Below are positions 35,716 through 47,534 of a stretch of DNA of 64,000 bases, in pieces. Position 1 is the stretch's first letter. Each line of letters starts with the position of its first letter. A program made the position numbers and the translations under genes. Origin of the DNA: Acinetobacter halotolerans (GTDB taxonomy: Bacteria > Pseudomonadota > Gammaproteobacteria > Pseudomonadales > Moraxellaceae). The stretch lies in contig NZ_SGIM01000009.1 of NCBI RefSeq assembly GCF_004208515.1, positions 1-64,000 on the forward strand. The letters are read 5' to 3'. A model generated the notes under the pieces. The model saw nothing but the letters and a program-made list of their open reading frames with translations. It ran no database searches and had not been told where the DNA came from.

Positions 35716-37899
35716 TTAATCATCTTTGTGTGCTTTATAGGCATAAGCATAGTTATAGCCATAGCCATAGCCAGCACTTGCACGTTGGATATCATTCAGA
35801 ATAAAGCCATTCACTTTAACGCCAGCCTGCTCAAAGCGATTTAAGCTGAGTTCAAGCTCTTTCATTTGTGATTTAGCATAACGAGCAACCAACAAATTGA
35901 CGCCGACATATTGCGAAATGATAATCCCATCAGTCACTGCCAAAATAGGCGGCGTATCAATAATGATATGGTCATATTCGGAACTGAGTTTTTCAAGTAA
36001 AGCTTTAAATTGCTCAGAACCTAAAATCTCAGAAGGATTGGTTGGGTTTTTCCCTCGAGTAATCATACTTAAGCCCGCGACTTCAGTTTCATGAATCACT
36101 TGACCTAGCTCAGCTTGACTACTCAGCAACTCAGATAAGCCTGGTTTTACGTCTAAATTAAAGTACTTATGCAAATAACCACGACGTAGATCCGCATCAA
36201 TCAATAAAACCTTTTTATTGCTTTGGGCAAAGATGGTTGCAAGGTTGGTGGAAATAAAAGACTTACCAACCTCAGGTGATGGACCTGCGACCATAATAAT
36301 ATTATTTTTTGCATTACTTAGTGCAAAATGGATCGCGGTACGAATACTACGTAAGCTTTCAATCGCAATATCATCACTGTTTTTAACCGCAAGAATAGGA
36401 ATACTCTTCTTTTTCTTCAGAATACTCATACGAGTTTCTTGAACAGGAGAGCGGGGAACCGTTGCATAGACAGGTAGATCAAGCTCGCGCTCAATTTGGC
36501 TTGAATCCTTAATTCCCGTACGTAACATATTGCGTAGTAGGGCAATTAAAGTACCAAGGAAGCCACCTAGGAAAACAGCAAGAATAAGGATTTGAAGTTT
36601 CTTTGGTTTAATCGGCTCGACGGGTTCAACTGCAGTGTCGACAATACGGACATTACCGATCTCACCTGCTTTTGCGATTCTTAACTGTTGGTAAGAGTTT
36701 AAAAGTGCCGTATAGAGCTGCGTTTTAACTTCCACTTCACGATACAGCTGCAAATATCTTCTTTGTAAATCTGGCAATTGTTTTAAGGTGCTATTCAGTT
36801 CACCAATCATTTTATTTAATGCTGCAATTTGAGCATTAATCTCACGCATCGCAGGATGTTCAGCAGTATATTTGGCAGCGATATCCGCCTGTTGCTGTTG
36901 TAATTCAATTTTTTTGGTTTCTAAGGTAATACTTTGCGTCAGGTATAATTCAGACTCTTTCGTGACATCAACAGTATTATATTCTTGGCGGAATTTATTG
37001 AATTCTCTTTCAGCAACATCAAGTTGTTGTTTTAACTCAGGGAGTTGTTCATCGAGAAATTTCAAGGTTTGGGCGGTTTCTGCAGATTTGCGTGCCACAT
37101 TTTGTGCGCTATAAGCAGATAGGATTGCATTGAGTACTTTGGTAATGTGCTCTTTGTCTTGGCCTTGATAACTAAGACCCAATATACCAGTCAACTTGCC
37201 CTTTTCAGCAACAGAATAATTTGCACTGATGGCGCTAACAGCAGTTGGTAAAGATCGCTTACGGATTAAATAATCGTTAGTGAATTGATCTTTTGAAAAA
37301 ATACTAACTTTCCAAATGCCATATCTGTTTGACAGTTGATTGATCTGATTTAACGGTGCAGCAAGTAAGATATCATCAGTTTTGCTATCTATTAATTGGA
37401 ATTTCCCTTCGTTTAAGTTTAGACGGAGAGTTTTATCGAGGAAGTTTTGTGGTACCTCAAACTGACGAAATTGAAGAGATTTTTCAGCGTCACGAAAAAT
37501 CACAGCTTTAGGTGTGTACTCCGTGGCATAACTGGGTTTACCTAATAAACGCTGAGCAAATGTATCGTCAGCACTGGAAATACTTAAATCAAGATGCATT
37601 GCCTCAATTACTGAACCTAACACTAAGCGTGATTTTAATATTTCGATCTCAGATTGAGCCGGGGATTTTTGATCCACCATTTGTGAAAGATCACCTAATA
37701 GTGCGGCAGAAGCACCTTTACTACTTTCAACCTGTACTAGGGCATCAACAGCATATGTATTTGGTGTCGTGCGCAGATACAATAATGCACATACAAGACT
37801 CAGAATGACGCATAACGCGATAAGCTTCCATTGCGCAAGCAAGGAGAAGAAAAGTTCTTTTAGGTCAATTGTATCTTCAGTATTGATATTTTGGCTCAT
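35716..37899 (-). CDS. wzc: Capsule tyrosine-protein kinase Wzc
   Basis: A 727-residue inner-membrane polysaccharide co-polymerase and BY-kinase. An N-terminal Wzz domain with its first membrane helix is near residues 25-45, a periplasmic coiled-coil region follows, then a second membrane helix (ILILAVFLGGFLGTLIALL). The cytosolic kinase has Walker A GPSPEVGKSF at about residue 540, LLIDADLRRG and a later DTPP. The C-terminal tyrosine cluster YGYGYNYAYAYK is the autophosphorylation tail reset by Wzb. It controls the assembly and chain length of the Wza-exported capsule. The open frame extends to 37935; the ATG at 37899 fits homologues. Confidence 0.96.
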   Translation of the reverse strand: MSQNINTEDTIDLKELFFSLLAQWKLIALCVILSLVCALLYLRTTPNTYAVDALVQVESSKGASAALLGDLSQMVDQKSPAQSEIEILKSRLVLGSVIEAMHLDLSISSADDTFAQRLLGKPSYATEYTPKAVIFRDAEKSLQFRQFEVPQNFLDKTLRLNLNEGKFQLIDSKTDDILLAAPLNQINQLSNRYGIWKVSIFSKDQFTNDYLIRKRSLPTAVSAISANYSVAEKGKLTGILGLSYQGQDKEHITKVLNAILSAYSAQNVARKSAETAQTLKFLDEQLPELKQQLDVAEREFNKFRQEYNTVDVTKESELYLTQSITLETKKIELQQQQADIAAKYTAEHPAMREINAQIAALNKMIGELNSTLKQLPDLQRRYLQLYREVEVKTQLYTALLNSYQQLRIAKAGEIGNVRIVDTAVEPVEPIKPKKLQILILAVFLGGFLGTLIALLRNMLRTGIKDSSQIERELDLPVYATVPRSPVQETRMSILKKKKSIPILAVKNSDDIAIESLRSIRTAIHFALSNAKNNIIMVAGPSPEVGKSFISTNLATIFAQSNKKVLLIDADLRRGYLHKYFNLDVKPGLSELLSSQAELGQVIHETEVAGLSMITRGKNPTNPSEILGSEQFKALLEKLSSEYDHIIIDTPPILAVTDGIIISQYVGVNLLVARYAKSQMKELELSLNRFEQAGVKVNGFILNDIQRASAGYGYGYNYAYAYKAHKDD

Positions 37900-37916
37900 A
37901 ATCTTAAATCTAAAAG

Positions 37917-38345
37917 TTAAATGTAATTTTTCCAATCAGTCACACACTGCTGAATCAGCTGGCATGTACTATCAAAAAAAGCTTGATCGTGTTGATAGGG
38001 ATCTGACACATTTTTATTTTGCCAATGTCCGAGGCGGAAGACTTTACCTTTAGCAAATGGCCAAGTTTGCTCAATATGTTTTTGCTGATTCTGACTCATG
38101 ACTAATACTAAATCCGCTTTTTTGAGATGTTCAGCCGTGAGTTTTTTGGCGATATGCGCACTCATATCAATATTGAGTGCGTGCATACAGTGTTGAGCCT
38201 TTTCATCTGCCGGATGGCCAGTTAATCCAGAGATACCAGCAGACTCAATATTGAGTTGGGGGTGAGCTTGTTTGAGCAAATATTCTGCCATTGGACTGCG
38301 ACAGATATTTCCCACACAAATCACTAAAATATTCTTAATCTGCAT
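37917..38345 (-). CDS. wzb: Low molecular weight protein-tyrosine phosphatase Wzb
   Basis: A 142-residue cytosolic phosphatase that dephosphorylates the Wzc tail. The P-loop CVGNICRS (Cys10-x5-Arg16) and the general-acid motif DPYQHD near residue 115 are present. The start overlaps the wza stop as TAATG, and wzc follows after 17 bases. Confidence 0.95.
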   Translation of the reverse strand: MQIKNILVICVGNICRSPMAEYLLKQAHPQLNIESAGISGLTGHPADEKAQHCMHALNIDMSAHIAKKLTAEHLKKADLVLVMSQNQQKHIEQTWPFAKGKVFRLGHWQNKNVSDPYQHDQAFFDSTCQLIQQCVTDWKNYI

Positions 38346-39445
38346 TAATTGCCCAAACGATCAATATTATATAACGCATTAGAGAATGGAATGACTTGAT
38401 TGACGATACGTTGCCAACGTGTCAAACCTGTTGCATCGACATACACAATATCATTGCTACGCAACCTAAACTGGTTAGCCAAGCCAAAATCACCCAAGCT
38501 CATTAAGTTCATATGATAGAGTGCAGTACTACGATCATTTGGATTGCTTCTGAGTACATAGATACGGCTAGCGCTGGCAGAATTTGGGTTAATTCCTAAA
38601 CTTTCACCTAAGGCATCGCTCAGTGTCATGCCTTGATCGCGCATCGGCAAGGCTTGGTTTTTACCTGATTCACCCATAACATAAACTTTTTGATTTTCTC
38701 TGGTGCTGACATAAATGGTGTCATTGGGCTGAACCAAAAGTTTATGTAATGAATAGCCTGCTTTTTCAAGCTCTATGGTGTTGAGATCATAGGTTTGACC
38801 ATTGCGAATCAATTGGATATAGGTATTTGCACCTTGATCATTGATACCACCAGCCATCCCCAGTGCTGTATAAATACTGGTTGGTTGGTCATTTAAATAG
38901 AATTGTCCACCTCTCAGTACGCTACCTTGTACCGAATAGCGCTGTCCTTGATATGACAAGACACGAACAATAACATCAGGTGTTTTTACATAACGTGCAA
39001 ACTGGCCGCGTAGCTCGGTATTGAGTTGGGCCAAGCTTTTTCCAGCGGCTTTATAGCGGCCAACTAACGGGAGTTGAATATAACCGCTCGCATCAATCGG
39101 ATAGCCCAAAGCCTGAACAGCTTGTTCGTTGTTGACCGTGGTGGTCGGCGGGGTAATTTCTGGGTATGCCCAGAGTTGAATAGAGAGTACATCACCTGCA
39201 CTTAATCGATAGCCTGTTTGTTGTTTTTGAAATAAAGCTTTGTAGTCATGTTGATAATCGATTTGCGCTGGCTGTACCGCAACTAAGTTTTCCTGATCAA
39301 TTTTAATGACATTCACAGTTGTTCCAAGGTCAGTGGTGTATACCCCTTCAGTTGGAATGTCATACGTTTGCAAACCGGAGGTAACAGCACAACTTGTAGC
39401 AGCGATACTTATGCTAAGAATAGAAAAAAGCTGATAGTACTTCAC
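38345..39445 (-). CDS. wza: Capsule outer-membrane export channel Wza
   Basis: A 366-residue outer-membrane lipoprotein. The signal peptide ends in the lipobox ATSC (Cys19). A polysaccharide export domain (YRLSAGDVLSIQLWAYPEI...) and SLBB-type repeats (YSVQGSVLRGGQFYL, VYVMGESGKNQALPM) follow. Its C-terminus forms the pore helix in this family (TRWQRIVNQVIPFSNALYNI). As an octamer it carries capsule polymer across the outer membrane. It is first of wza-wzb-wzc and divergent from gna. Confidence 0.96.
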   Translation of the reverse strand: MKYYQLFSILSISIAATSCAVTSGLQTYDIPTEGVYTTDLGTTVNVIKIDQENLVAVQPAQIDYQHDYKALFQKQQTGYRLSAGDVLSIQLWAYPEITPPTTTVNNEQAVQALGYPIDASGYIQLPLVGRYKAAGKSLAQLNTELRGQFARYVKTPDVIVRVLSYQGQRYSVQGSVLRGGQFYLNDQPTSIYTALGMAGGINDQGANTYIQLIRNGQTYDLNTIELEKAGYSLHKLLVQPNDTIYVSTRENQKVYVMGESGKNQALPMRDQGMTLSDALGESLGINPNSASASRIYVLRSNPNDRSTALYHMNLMSLGDFGLANQFRLRSNDIVYVDATGLTRWQRIVNQVIPFSNALYNIDRLGN

Positions 39446-39760
39446 ACATGACCCTTGGATTATTTATATCTAATTAATATCAGTTGCCAAAAAACAATTC
39501 GTTTTGAGGCCCAGAATTTGTCCAATTCTAGCTGAAAAGGAGTAAAAAAGCATAGATAAATGTCTTGGCTTTGTATGTTTAGTATTTCTAAAAAGAAATC
39601 CTTATAAGTGGGCTTTCGCCTAAAATGTGAACCAGCACACAGCTTGTTAACACATTCATACAATTGCAATGTGGCTGTTATAAATATTCTGATATAGTAC
39701 GCGCAAATATTCATGACTGTTTATACACAGCAAAAACTGTAAGGGATAAGGCTTTAATTT
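39446..39760. promoter_or_regulatory. Divergent promoter region wza / gna
   Basis: This 315-base AT-rich gap must hold the promoters of both capsule operons. TATAAA at 39679 and TATAGT at 39693 are candidate -10 boxes on the plus strand without a good -35. No JUMPstart/ops element was seen, which agrees with Acinetobacter K loci, and the short frames here lack support. Confidence 0.5.
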
Positions 39761-41059
39761 ATGTTAACACTTGCCGAATTAAAAATAGCAATTATTGGTT
39801 TAGGCTATGTCGGGTTGCCGCTGGCCGTGGAATTTGGGAAGAAATTCCCAGTTGTTGGTTTTGATATTCATCAAAAACGTGTAGATGAGCTTAAGAGTGG
39901 TCAAGATCACACTCTAGAAGTTTCACCTGAAGAGTTAAAACAAGCAGAACATTTGACATATACAGCAAATTTAGAAGATTTAAAAGACTGTAATTTCTTT
40001 ATTGTCACCGTGCCTACACCTGTTGATCATGTGAATCGTCCAGATCTTAGCCCTTTAAGAAAAGCCAGTGAGAGTTTGGGTAAAGTACTTGCAAAAGGCG
40101 ATATCGTAGTTTATGAGTCTACGGTTTATCCTGGTGCGACTGAAGAGGTATGTATCCCTGTGTTAGAGCAAGTATCTGGTCTGAAATTTAATCAGGATTT
40201 TTTTGCAGGTTATAGTCCAGAACGTATTAATCCTGGTGATAAAGTTAACACCCTAACTAAAATTACAAAAATCACCAGTGGTAGTACTCCTGAAGTAGCA
40301 GATTTTGTTGATCAAGTGTATGCCAGTATTATTACTGCAGGAACGCACAAAGCTTCGAGTATTAAAGTCGCTGAAGCTGCCAAAGTGATTGAAAACACCC
40401 AGCGTGACTTGAATATTGCCTTGGTGAACGAGCTCTCTGTGATTTTTGATCGGATTGGCATTGATACTCTAGATGTACTTGAAGCGGCTGGTAGTAAATG
40501 GAACTTTTTACCTTTCCGCCCAGGTTTGGTCGGTGGGCATTGTATCGGTGTAGATCCGTATTATTTAACCCATAAAGCCGAAGAAGTTGGTTACCACCCA
40601 CAAGTAATTTTGGCGGGACGTCGTATCAATGACAATATGGCGCGCTATGTTGCACGTAATACTATTAAACTTATGTTACAAAATGGCATAGACGTACCGC
40701 GTGCTAGAGTTGGAGTTTTGGGCGTTACTTTTAAAGAAAACTGTCCAGATATTCGTAACAGTAAAGTCTCTGATTTAATCAAAGAGTTTGAGGCATGGGG
40801 TGCACAAGTTGTGGTGGCAGACCCGTGGGCAGATGCAAATGAAGTGAAGCATGAATACGGGATTGAATTAGGTCTTGTTGATGCAGAACATCCTGTCGAT
40901 AGTCTTGTGGTCGCTGTAGGACATAATGAGTTTCGCTCCCTTTCAACCGCTGAACTTAAGTCGTATGTCAACAGCGCAAAACCAGTGTTGGCGGATGTGA
41001 AGTGTTTGTTTGACCGCAAAGAGATGGCCGATCAAGGTTTTACTGTATTCCGTCTCTAG
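39761..41059 (+). CDS. gna: UDP-N-acetylglucosamine 6-dehydrogenase (Gna/WbpA type)
   Basis: A 432-residue nucleotide-sugar dehydrogenase that oxidises UDP-HexNAc to the uronic acid in two NAD-dependent steps. The NAD motif GLGYVG is at residues 13-18, VTVPTP near residue 85, and the catalytic Cys261 lies in GGHCIGVDPYYL. It is the first gene of the variable arm. With the next three genes it forms the WbpA-B-D-E set, so UDP-GlcNAc is the likely substrate. Confidence 0.92.
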   Translation: MLTLAELKIAIIGLGYVGLPLAVEFGKKFPVVGFDIHQKRVDELKSGQDHTLEVSPEELKQAEHLTYTANLEDLKDCNFFIVTVPTPVDHVNRPDLSPLRKASESLGKVLAKGDIVVYESTVYPGATEEVCIPVLEQVSGLKFNQDFFAGYSPERINPGDKVNTLTKITKITSGSTPEVADFVDQVYASIITAGTHKASSIKVAEAAKVIENTQRDLNIALVNELSVIFDRIGIDTLDVLEAAGSKWNFLPFRPGLVGGHCIGVDPYYLTHKAEEVGYHPQVILAGRRINDNMARYVARNTIKLMLQNGIDVPRARVGVLGVTFKENCPDIRNSKVSDLIKEFEAWGAQVVVADPWADANEVKHEYGIELGLVDAEHPVDSLVVAVGHNEFRSLSTAELKSYVNSAKPVLADVKCLFDRKEMADQGFTVFRL

Positions 41060-41077
41060 CTTAAACGATTGAATTAA

Positions 41078-42615
<1,538 letters not shown>

Positions 42616-42616
42616 T

Positions 42617-43696
42617 ATGATTGACTTTATTGATTTAAAAGCACAGCAACATCGAATTAAAGATAAAATTGATGCGGGTATTCAAAAGGTTCTTCAGCAT
42701 GGGCAATACATCTTGGGGCCAGAAGTTACCGAACTAGAAGAAAAGCTGGCTGCGTACGTAGGTGCAAAATATTGCATCACATGTGCCAATGGTACCGATG
42801 CTTTACAGATTGCCCAAATGGCTTTTGGTATCGGTGTGGGCGATGAAGTCATTACCCCAGGATTTACCTATATAGCGACCGCAGAAACAGTTGCACTTTT
42901 GGGGGCAACACCTGTATATGTTGATGTTAACCCTAAAACATATAACCTTGATATAGAAAGGCTAGAAGCTGCGATTACACCACGTACCAAAGCCATTATT
43001 CCTGTAAGTTTGTATGGTCAATGTGCGGATTTGGATGCGATTAACGCGATTGCTGCAAAATATAATATTCCTGTCATTGAAGATGCGGCGCAAAGTTTTG
43101 GTGCGACCTATAAGGGTCGTAAAAGCTGTAATTTAAGTACGGTCGCCTGTACCAGCTTTTTCCCAAGTAAGCCATTGGGTTGCTATGGCGATGGCGGTGC
43201 TATTTTCACCAATGATGATGAGTTGGCGAAAGTGATTCGTCAGATTGCACGTCATGGGCAGGATCGTCGCTATCATCATATTCGTGTTGGTGTAAATAGC
43301 CGTTTAGATACGATTCAGGCTGCCATTTTATTGCCAAAACTAGAAATTTTGGATGATGAGATGCAGGCGCGCCAAAAAGTAGCTGAAGTTTATAATCAGT
43401 TATTTAACCAAGTTGGTATTCATACCACACCATATGTTGAGTCACATAATACCAGCGCTTGGGCACAGTATACGATTCAGGTTGATAATCGTGTAGAAAT
43501 TCAAGAGAAGCTGAGAGCTGACGGTATTCCAACGGCTGTGCACTATCCAATTCCCTTGAATAAGCAGCCTGCTGTGGCAGATAAAGATGTTGTATTAGTA
43601 GTAGGTGATACGGTTGCGGAAAAAGTGATGAGTTTGCCAATGCATCCTTATTTAACTATTGAAGCTCAAGAGAAAATAGCTCAGGCATTAGGTTGA
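42617..43696 (+). CDS. dgaC: UDP-3-keto sugar aminotransferase DgaC (WbpE-like)
   Basis: A 359-residue PLP-dependent DegT/DnrJ/EryC1 aminotransferase. The PLP lysine is Lys185 in FFPSKPLGCYGDGGA, and ANGTDALQIAQ and EDAAQSFGA are family landmarks. It transfers an amino group to C3 of the keto-uronic acid made by DgaA. It begins 1 base after dgaB stops. No WbpI-type 2-epimerase follows, so the gluco form of the sugar is expected. Confidence 0.92.
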   Translation: MIDFIDLKAQQHRIKDKIDAGIQKVLQHGQYILGPEVTELEEKLAAYVGAKYCITCANGTDALQIAQMAFGIGVGDEVITPGFTYIATAETVALLGATPVYVDVNPKTYNLDIERLEAAITPRTKAIIPVSLYGQCADLDAINAIAAKYNIPVIEDAAQSFGATYKGRKSCNLSTVACTSFFPSKPLGCYGDGGAIFTNDDELAKVIRQIARHGQDRRYHHIRVGVNSRLDTIQAAILLPKLEILDDEMQARQKVAEVYNQLFNQVGIHTTPYVESHNTSAWAQYTIQVDNRVEIQEKLRADGIPTAVHYPIPLNKQPAVADKDVVLVVGDTVAEKVMSLPMHPYLTIEAQEKIAQALG

Positions 43697-43703
43697 TTTA
43701 GTA

Positions 43704-44981
43704 GTGAAAAGCCTTTTTGAAAAAGTTACTGCAAAGTTAAATGCTCAAGGAGGCTTTTTAAAAGCTGTATCAGTTCTAGTGGGGGGGACGGCTTTTGCTC
43801 AAGTTGTTGGCTTAGTTTGTTTGCCTATTCTAACTCGATTGTATAGCCCCGAAGATTACTCAGTACTAGGAATATATGTTGCAATAGTTTCTATTTTAGC
43901 AGTAATTTCTTGTTTGCGGTTTGAGATTGCGATTCCAATCCCAGAAAAAGATGAAGAAGCAAAGGCACTATTTTTTCTTTCTTTACTTAGTAATATTTTT
44001 CTAATTCTAATTCTATATATTGTACTATATTTAACCTACCCATTTTTGCAGGGTTTCGAAATTATCCAGAAATTAGCTATATGGATTTGGCTAGTTCCAT
44101 TAGGTGTTTTTTTATCTGGATTATATTCAGCACTTCAATATTGGTCTACTCGTAGAAAAAGATTTAAGGAAATTGCTCTAACTCGCATGACACAGGCTGT
44201 CTGGGGCAATGGAAGTAATCTTGCTATAGGCTTTGCGACGGGTAGTTTTGCGGGACTTATTGTAGGACAACTGATGAGTTTTAGTGGGGGGCTTCTAAGA
44301 CTCGGGAATAGTACATATTATGATTTGAAACATATACATAAAACTAGTTCTTTAAAAGAAACTATTTATAAATATAAAGATTATCCAAAATATTCAACGT
44401 TCGAAGCTTTAGCTAATATAAGCGCAGTACAGTTACCCCTTCTTATTATTGCAAGTTATTTGATGGGTCCAGAAGTTGGTTATTTAATGTTAGCAATGAA
44501 GGTCTTAGGAATTCCTATGGGCCTGATTGGAAGGGCAATGGCACAGGTGTATTTATCCCAAGCACCAGGGTATTTTAATAAAAAACAATTATATGGTTAT
44601 ACAATTTCTATTTTAAAGAAAATATTTAAAATTATTGTTATTCCTTTTATTTTATTAGCTTTATTAAGTCCCTATATATTTGACTTTGTTTTTGGTGAAA
44701 AATGGGTTGGGTTGGGGGGGTATATCCTAGTAATGATACCATGGTATTTTATGCAGATTTTATCTTCTCCGGTTTCTATGGCATTGCATATAATAGGTTC
44801 TCAGAAAACTGCTCTGATTTTGCAAATGTTGGGTTTTATATTTCGTGTGGTTGTTTTATTGTGTTTGGCCATATTTGGAAGTGATCTAATAGTAGATTAC
44901 TATATATTCTCTGGTTTTTTATTTTATCTGATTTACATGGGGGTCGTTGTTGCCTCAATAAAGCGGAAAAATATTATATGA
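43704..44981 (+). CDS. wzx: Capsule repeat-unit flippase Wzx
   Basis: A 425-residue MOP-superfamily membrane protein with about 12 hydrophobic helices and the typical Wzx N-terminal helix (VSVLVGGTAFAQVVGLVCLPILTRLYSPEDYSVLGIY). It flips undecaprenyl-linked repeat units to the periplasm. The start is GTG at 43704. From here to about 49.9 kb the sequence is distinctly more AT-rich than its surroundings, as is usual for serotype-specific genes. Confidence 0.9.
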   Translation: MKSLFEKVTAKLNAQGGFLKAVSVLVGGTAFAQVVGLVCLPILTRLYSPEDYSVLGIYVAIVSILAVISCLRFEIAIPIPEKDEEAKALFFLSLLSNIFLILILYIVLYLTYPFLQGFEIIQKLAIWIWLVPLGVFLSGLYSALQYWSTRRKRFKEIALTRMTQAVWGNGSNLAIGFATGSFAGLIVGQLMSFSGGLLRLGNSTYYDLKHIHKTSSLKETIYKYKDYPKYSTFEALANISAVQLPLLIIASYLMGPEVGYLMLAMKVLGIPMGLIGRAMAQVYLSQAPGYFNKKQLYGYTISILKKIFKIIVIPFILLALLSPYIFDFVFGEKWVGLGGYILVMIPWYFMQILSSPVSMALHIIGSQKTALILQMLGFIFRVVVLLCLAIFGSDLIVDYYIFSGFLFYLIYMGVVVASIKRKNII

Positions 44982-45040
44982 TGTATTTTATCTTTTTTTA
45001 GTTGTTTTTCTAATTGCACATTTTAGAAAATGGAGATTAA

Positions 45041-46360
45041 ATGTTTGAAATCTTATTCTTAATTTTATTTATTTTATTTCCTTTTTTGATGGTCTTATTG
45101 TATAAAACTTTATTGCAAGAAAGTTTTCTTAAGGTTGGTATTCTAAATCTTCTTATAGTTAGTATTTTTGTTTTTGCATATGCTGGTATAGTATTTTTAT
45201 TCTTTCATATAGACCCCCTTAGGGTTGCCACAGGCGTGGTTGATAAAGAAACTATATTTTTGGTGTGGTGTTTTTCTTCACTTTCATTGTTTTTTATAAT
45301 ATTGGGTGCTTACTTCTCAAAAAAAACTTTTTCAATATTAGAGGTATCATTTAATCCATCGAATATCCAAGAGAATAGTAAGATTCAAAGATATAAAATA
45401 TATATATTTATATTGATAGGTGTGGCAACTCTTTTTTTATATATTAGACAAGTACCTGATCTAGCAATACTTAGTATATTTTCTTTTGAGGGGAAAAGTG
45501 ATATACAAGGGTTGAGAAGTGAAATGGGTAATAACTTCCAAGGTTCTTATTTTTTATATCGTCTTTTTATGAAAGATGTTTTGCAATTTTTAATGTTTTC
45601 ATTCTATGCTCAGTGGCTAGTTTTTAATAAAAAGAAAGATTTTTATGTTGTTGTTATTTTGTTTGCTATTAATTGCTTTACTGCATTAATGGCAACTGAA
45701 AAAGCTCCTATAATATGGTTGATTGTAGGGATGTTTTTAGTTCACCTTATTCTTAGTAAGAATGGTGTAATTCCTGTTAAATCTATACTTAAAATTTTAA
45801 TACCAGTTTTTTTTATATTAATCGGTATGTATATGTTTTTTATGAAAAGTGCATCTATATCAGATGCATTTAATTCTGTATTATCTAGAACCTTCACAGG
45901 TAGTATTACTCCTGCTTATTTCTATTTGGATTTATTCCCAGAACATCATGAGTATCTGTATGGAAAAAGCTTTCCTAATCCTGTAGGCATATTTCCATAC
46001 GAACCTGTCAGACTTACCGTTTTAGTTATGAATTGGGTAAATCCTCACCTAGAACAGTTGGGAATAGTTGGGTCTATGCCGACCGTCTTTTGGGCTGAGA
46101 TATATGCTAATTTTGGACCAGTACTTATTGCACCTTTTTCTTTTTTTATTGGTTTTATATTGAATTCTCTGGATGGATTAATTAAGAGATTCAGGAATCT
46201 TCCTATGTGTGTTGGGTATTATGTTTGGGTTATTTTATATTTTCGATATTTATCTGCTACAAGTTTCTCAAATTTCATTTTAAATATTGATTTGATTGTT
46301 ATTACTCTAATCTTTGTTTTTATTTCAACAAAAAACTTTAAGTTAAACTATGTTAAGTAG
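45041..46360 (+). CDS. wzy: Capsule repeat-unit polymerase Wzy
   Basis: A 439-residue membrane protein with about 11 hydrophobic segments and a large periplasmic loop near residues 285-350. It resembles O-antigen/capsule polymerases and not flippases, and its place after wzx supports Wzy. GGAG lies before the ATG. It joins repeat units at the periplasmic face. Wzy proteins diverge strongly, so the call rests on topology and context. Confidence 0.82.
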   Translation: MFEILFLILFILFPFLMVLLYKTLLQESFLKVGILNLLIVSIFVFAYAGIVFLFFHIDPLRVATGVVDKETIFLVWCFSSLSLFFIILGAYFSKKTFSILEVSFNPSNIQENSKIQRYKIYIFILIGVATLFLYIRQVPDLAILSIFSFEGKSDIQGLRSEMGNNFQGSYFLYRLFMKDVLQFLMFSFYAQWLVFNKKKDFYVVVILFAINCFTALMATEKAPIIWLIVGMFLVHLILSKNGVIPVKSILKILIPVFFILIGMYMFFMKSASISDAFNSVLSRTFTGSITPAYFYLDLFPEHHEYLYGKSFPNPVGIFPYEPVRLTVLVMNWVNPHLEQLGIVGSMPTVFWAEIYANFGPVLIAPFSFFIGFILNSLDGLIKRFRNLPMCVGYYVWVILYFRYLSATSFSNFILNIDLIVITLIFVFISTKNFKLNYVK

Positions 46361-46368
46361 GATACATT

Positions 46369-47502
46369 ATGAAGGTCCTTAATGTCGTGTTAAATAACTT
46401 TACAAATGATAGTAGGGTATTAAAGACCTCTATGTCATTAAAAGAGTCAGGTTATAATGTTACTATAGTTGCATATCATGATGAACAAGTGAAAGAGGAG
46501 GAGGTTGTACAAGGCATCTCTGTAAAACGCTTGAAGCTTCTCTCTAAAAAGGTAGGCTCTAATCCAATTGCTATATTGATTAAGTTTTTAGAATTTATTT
46601 TTAAGGTTGTTTTTCTATCTAAGAGGATGGGTATAGAAATTGCACATGTTAATGATTTACAAGGTCTTATGGTTGGTGTTTTTTTAAAAATATGTAAACC
46701 AAGTATTAGGATTGTATATGACTCACATGAGTGGCAAATTGATCATGTTCCAAATCAGTCGATATGGAAGCAAAAAGTATTATATATAATAGAGAAAATG
46801 GCTATTAACTTTGCGAATAAAGTGATAGTTGTCAGTGATTCTATAGCGGATGAATATGTTAAGGTTTATAATATTGATAAGCCATATGTTATATTAAATT
46901 GTCCTTATTATACAAAAGTAGAAAAAGATGATATTTATAGGTCTACTTTCAACATTTCTAAAAATATGAAAATTTTTCTTTATCAAGGGGCTCTTAATAA
47001 AGGGCGTGGTATTGAATGTCTAATTAGAGTGTTTGAGTCTTTAAGTAATGATTCAGTTTGCATCGTTTTTATGGGTTATGGTGCTCTAGTATCTGAGATT
47101 AAAGATGCGGCATTAAGATCGAATAAAATTTATTATCATGATGCGGTGAGACCTGAAATAATATATCAATATACTAGTTCTGCCGATGTGGGAATATGTT
47201 TAATAGAAGATTGTTGTTTAAGCTATCGCTACTGTTTACCAAATAAATTATTTGAATATACTATGGCTGGTTTGCCTGTATTAGTTTCAGCTTTACCTGA
47301 ATTAGAGCGATTTGTTACTAAAAATAAGAATGGCTTAACTGTGGATATTAATGATAGTCATATGATTCTAAATGCTTTGGATGTGCTAAGCCAAAATTCT
47401 AATCTTATTGATGAAATGAGTAAGAATGCTGAGAAATTAAGTTCAATTTATCATTGGGATGAGCAAGCTAAAATACTTTTAGACATTTATAATAATCTAT
47501 AA
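46369..47502 (+). CDS. GT4-family glycosyltransferase (first)
   Basis: A 377-residue GT-B glycosyltransferase. The N-terminal acceptor domain contains HVNDLQGL and YDSHEW. The C-terminal donor domain has YQGALNKGRGIECLI and the nucleotide-sugar region LPNKLFEYTMAGLPVLVSALPELERFV. AGGA precedes the ATG. It adds one sugar of the capsule repeat on the cytosolic face; donor and acceptor cannot be read from sequence. Confidence 0.88.
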   Translation: MKVLNVVLNNFTNDSRVLKTSMSLKESGYNVTIVAYHDEQVKEEEVVQGISVKRLKLLSKKVGSNPIAILIKFLEFIFKVVFLSKRMGIEIAHVNDLQGLMVGVFLKICKPSIRIVYDSHEWQIDHVPNQSIWKQKVLYIIEKMAINFANKVIVVSDSIADEYVKVYNIDKPYVILNCPYYTKVEKDDIYRSTFNISKNMKIFLYQGALNKGRGIECLIRVFESLSNDSVCIVFMGYGALVSEIKDAALRSNKIYYHDAVRPEIIYQYTSSADVGICLIEDCCLSYRYCLPNKLFEYTMAGLPVLVSALPELERFVTKNKNGLTVDINDSHMILNALDVLSQNSNLIDEMSKNAEKLSSIYHWDEQAKILLDIYNNL

Positions 47503-47534
47503 ATTATTTTACTTAGTGGAACTAGGAGTTTTAT

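Noticed and set aside
39460..39714. An 84-codon minus-strand frame in the wza-gna gap
   Set aside because: No ribosome binding site and no protein-like pattern; it fills a promoter region.
39446..39760. Search for a JUMPstart/ops element upstream of the capsule genes
   Set aside because: No GGCGGTAGCGT-like sequence was found.
39759..39769. TTATGTTAACA resembling a XerD half-site at the gna start codon
   Set aside because: The upstream 17 bases do not form a XerC half-site, and the match is explained by the start codon context.
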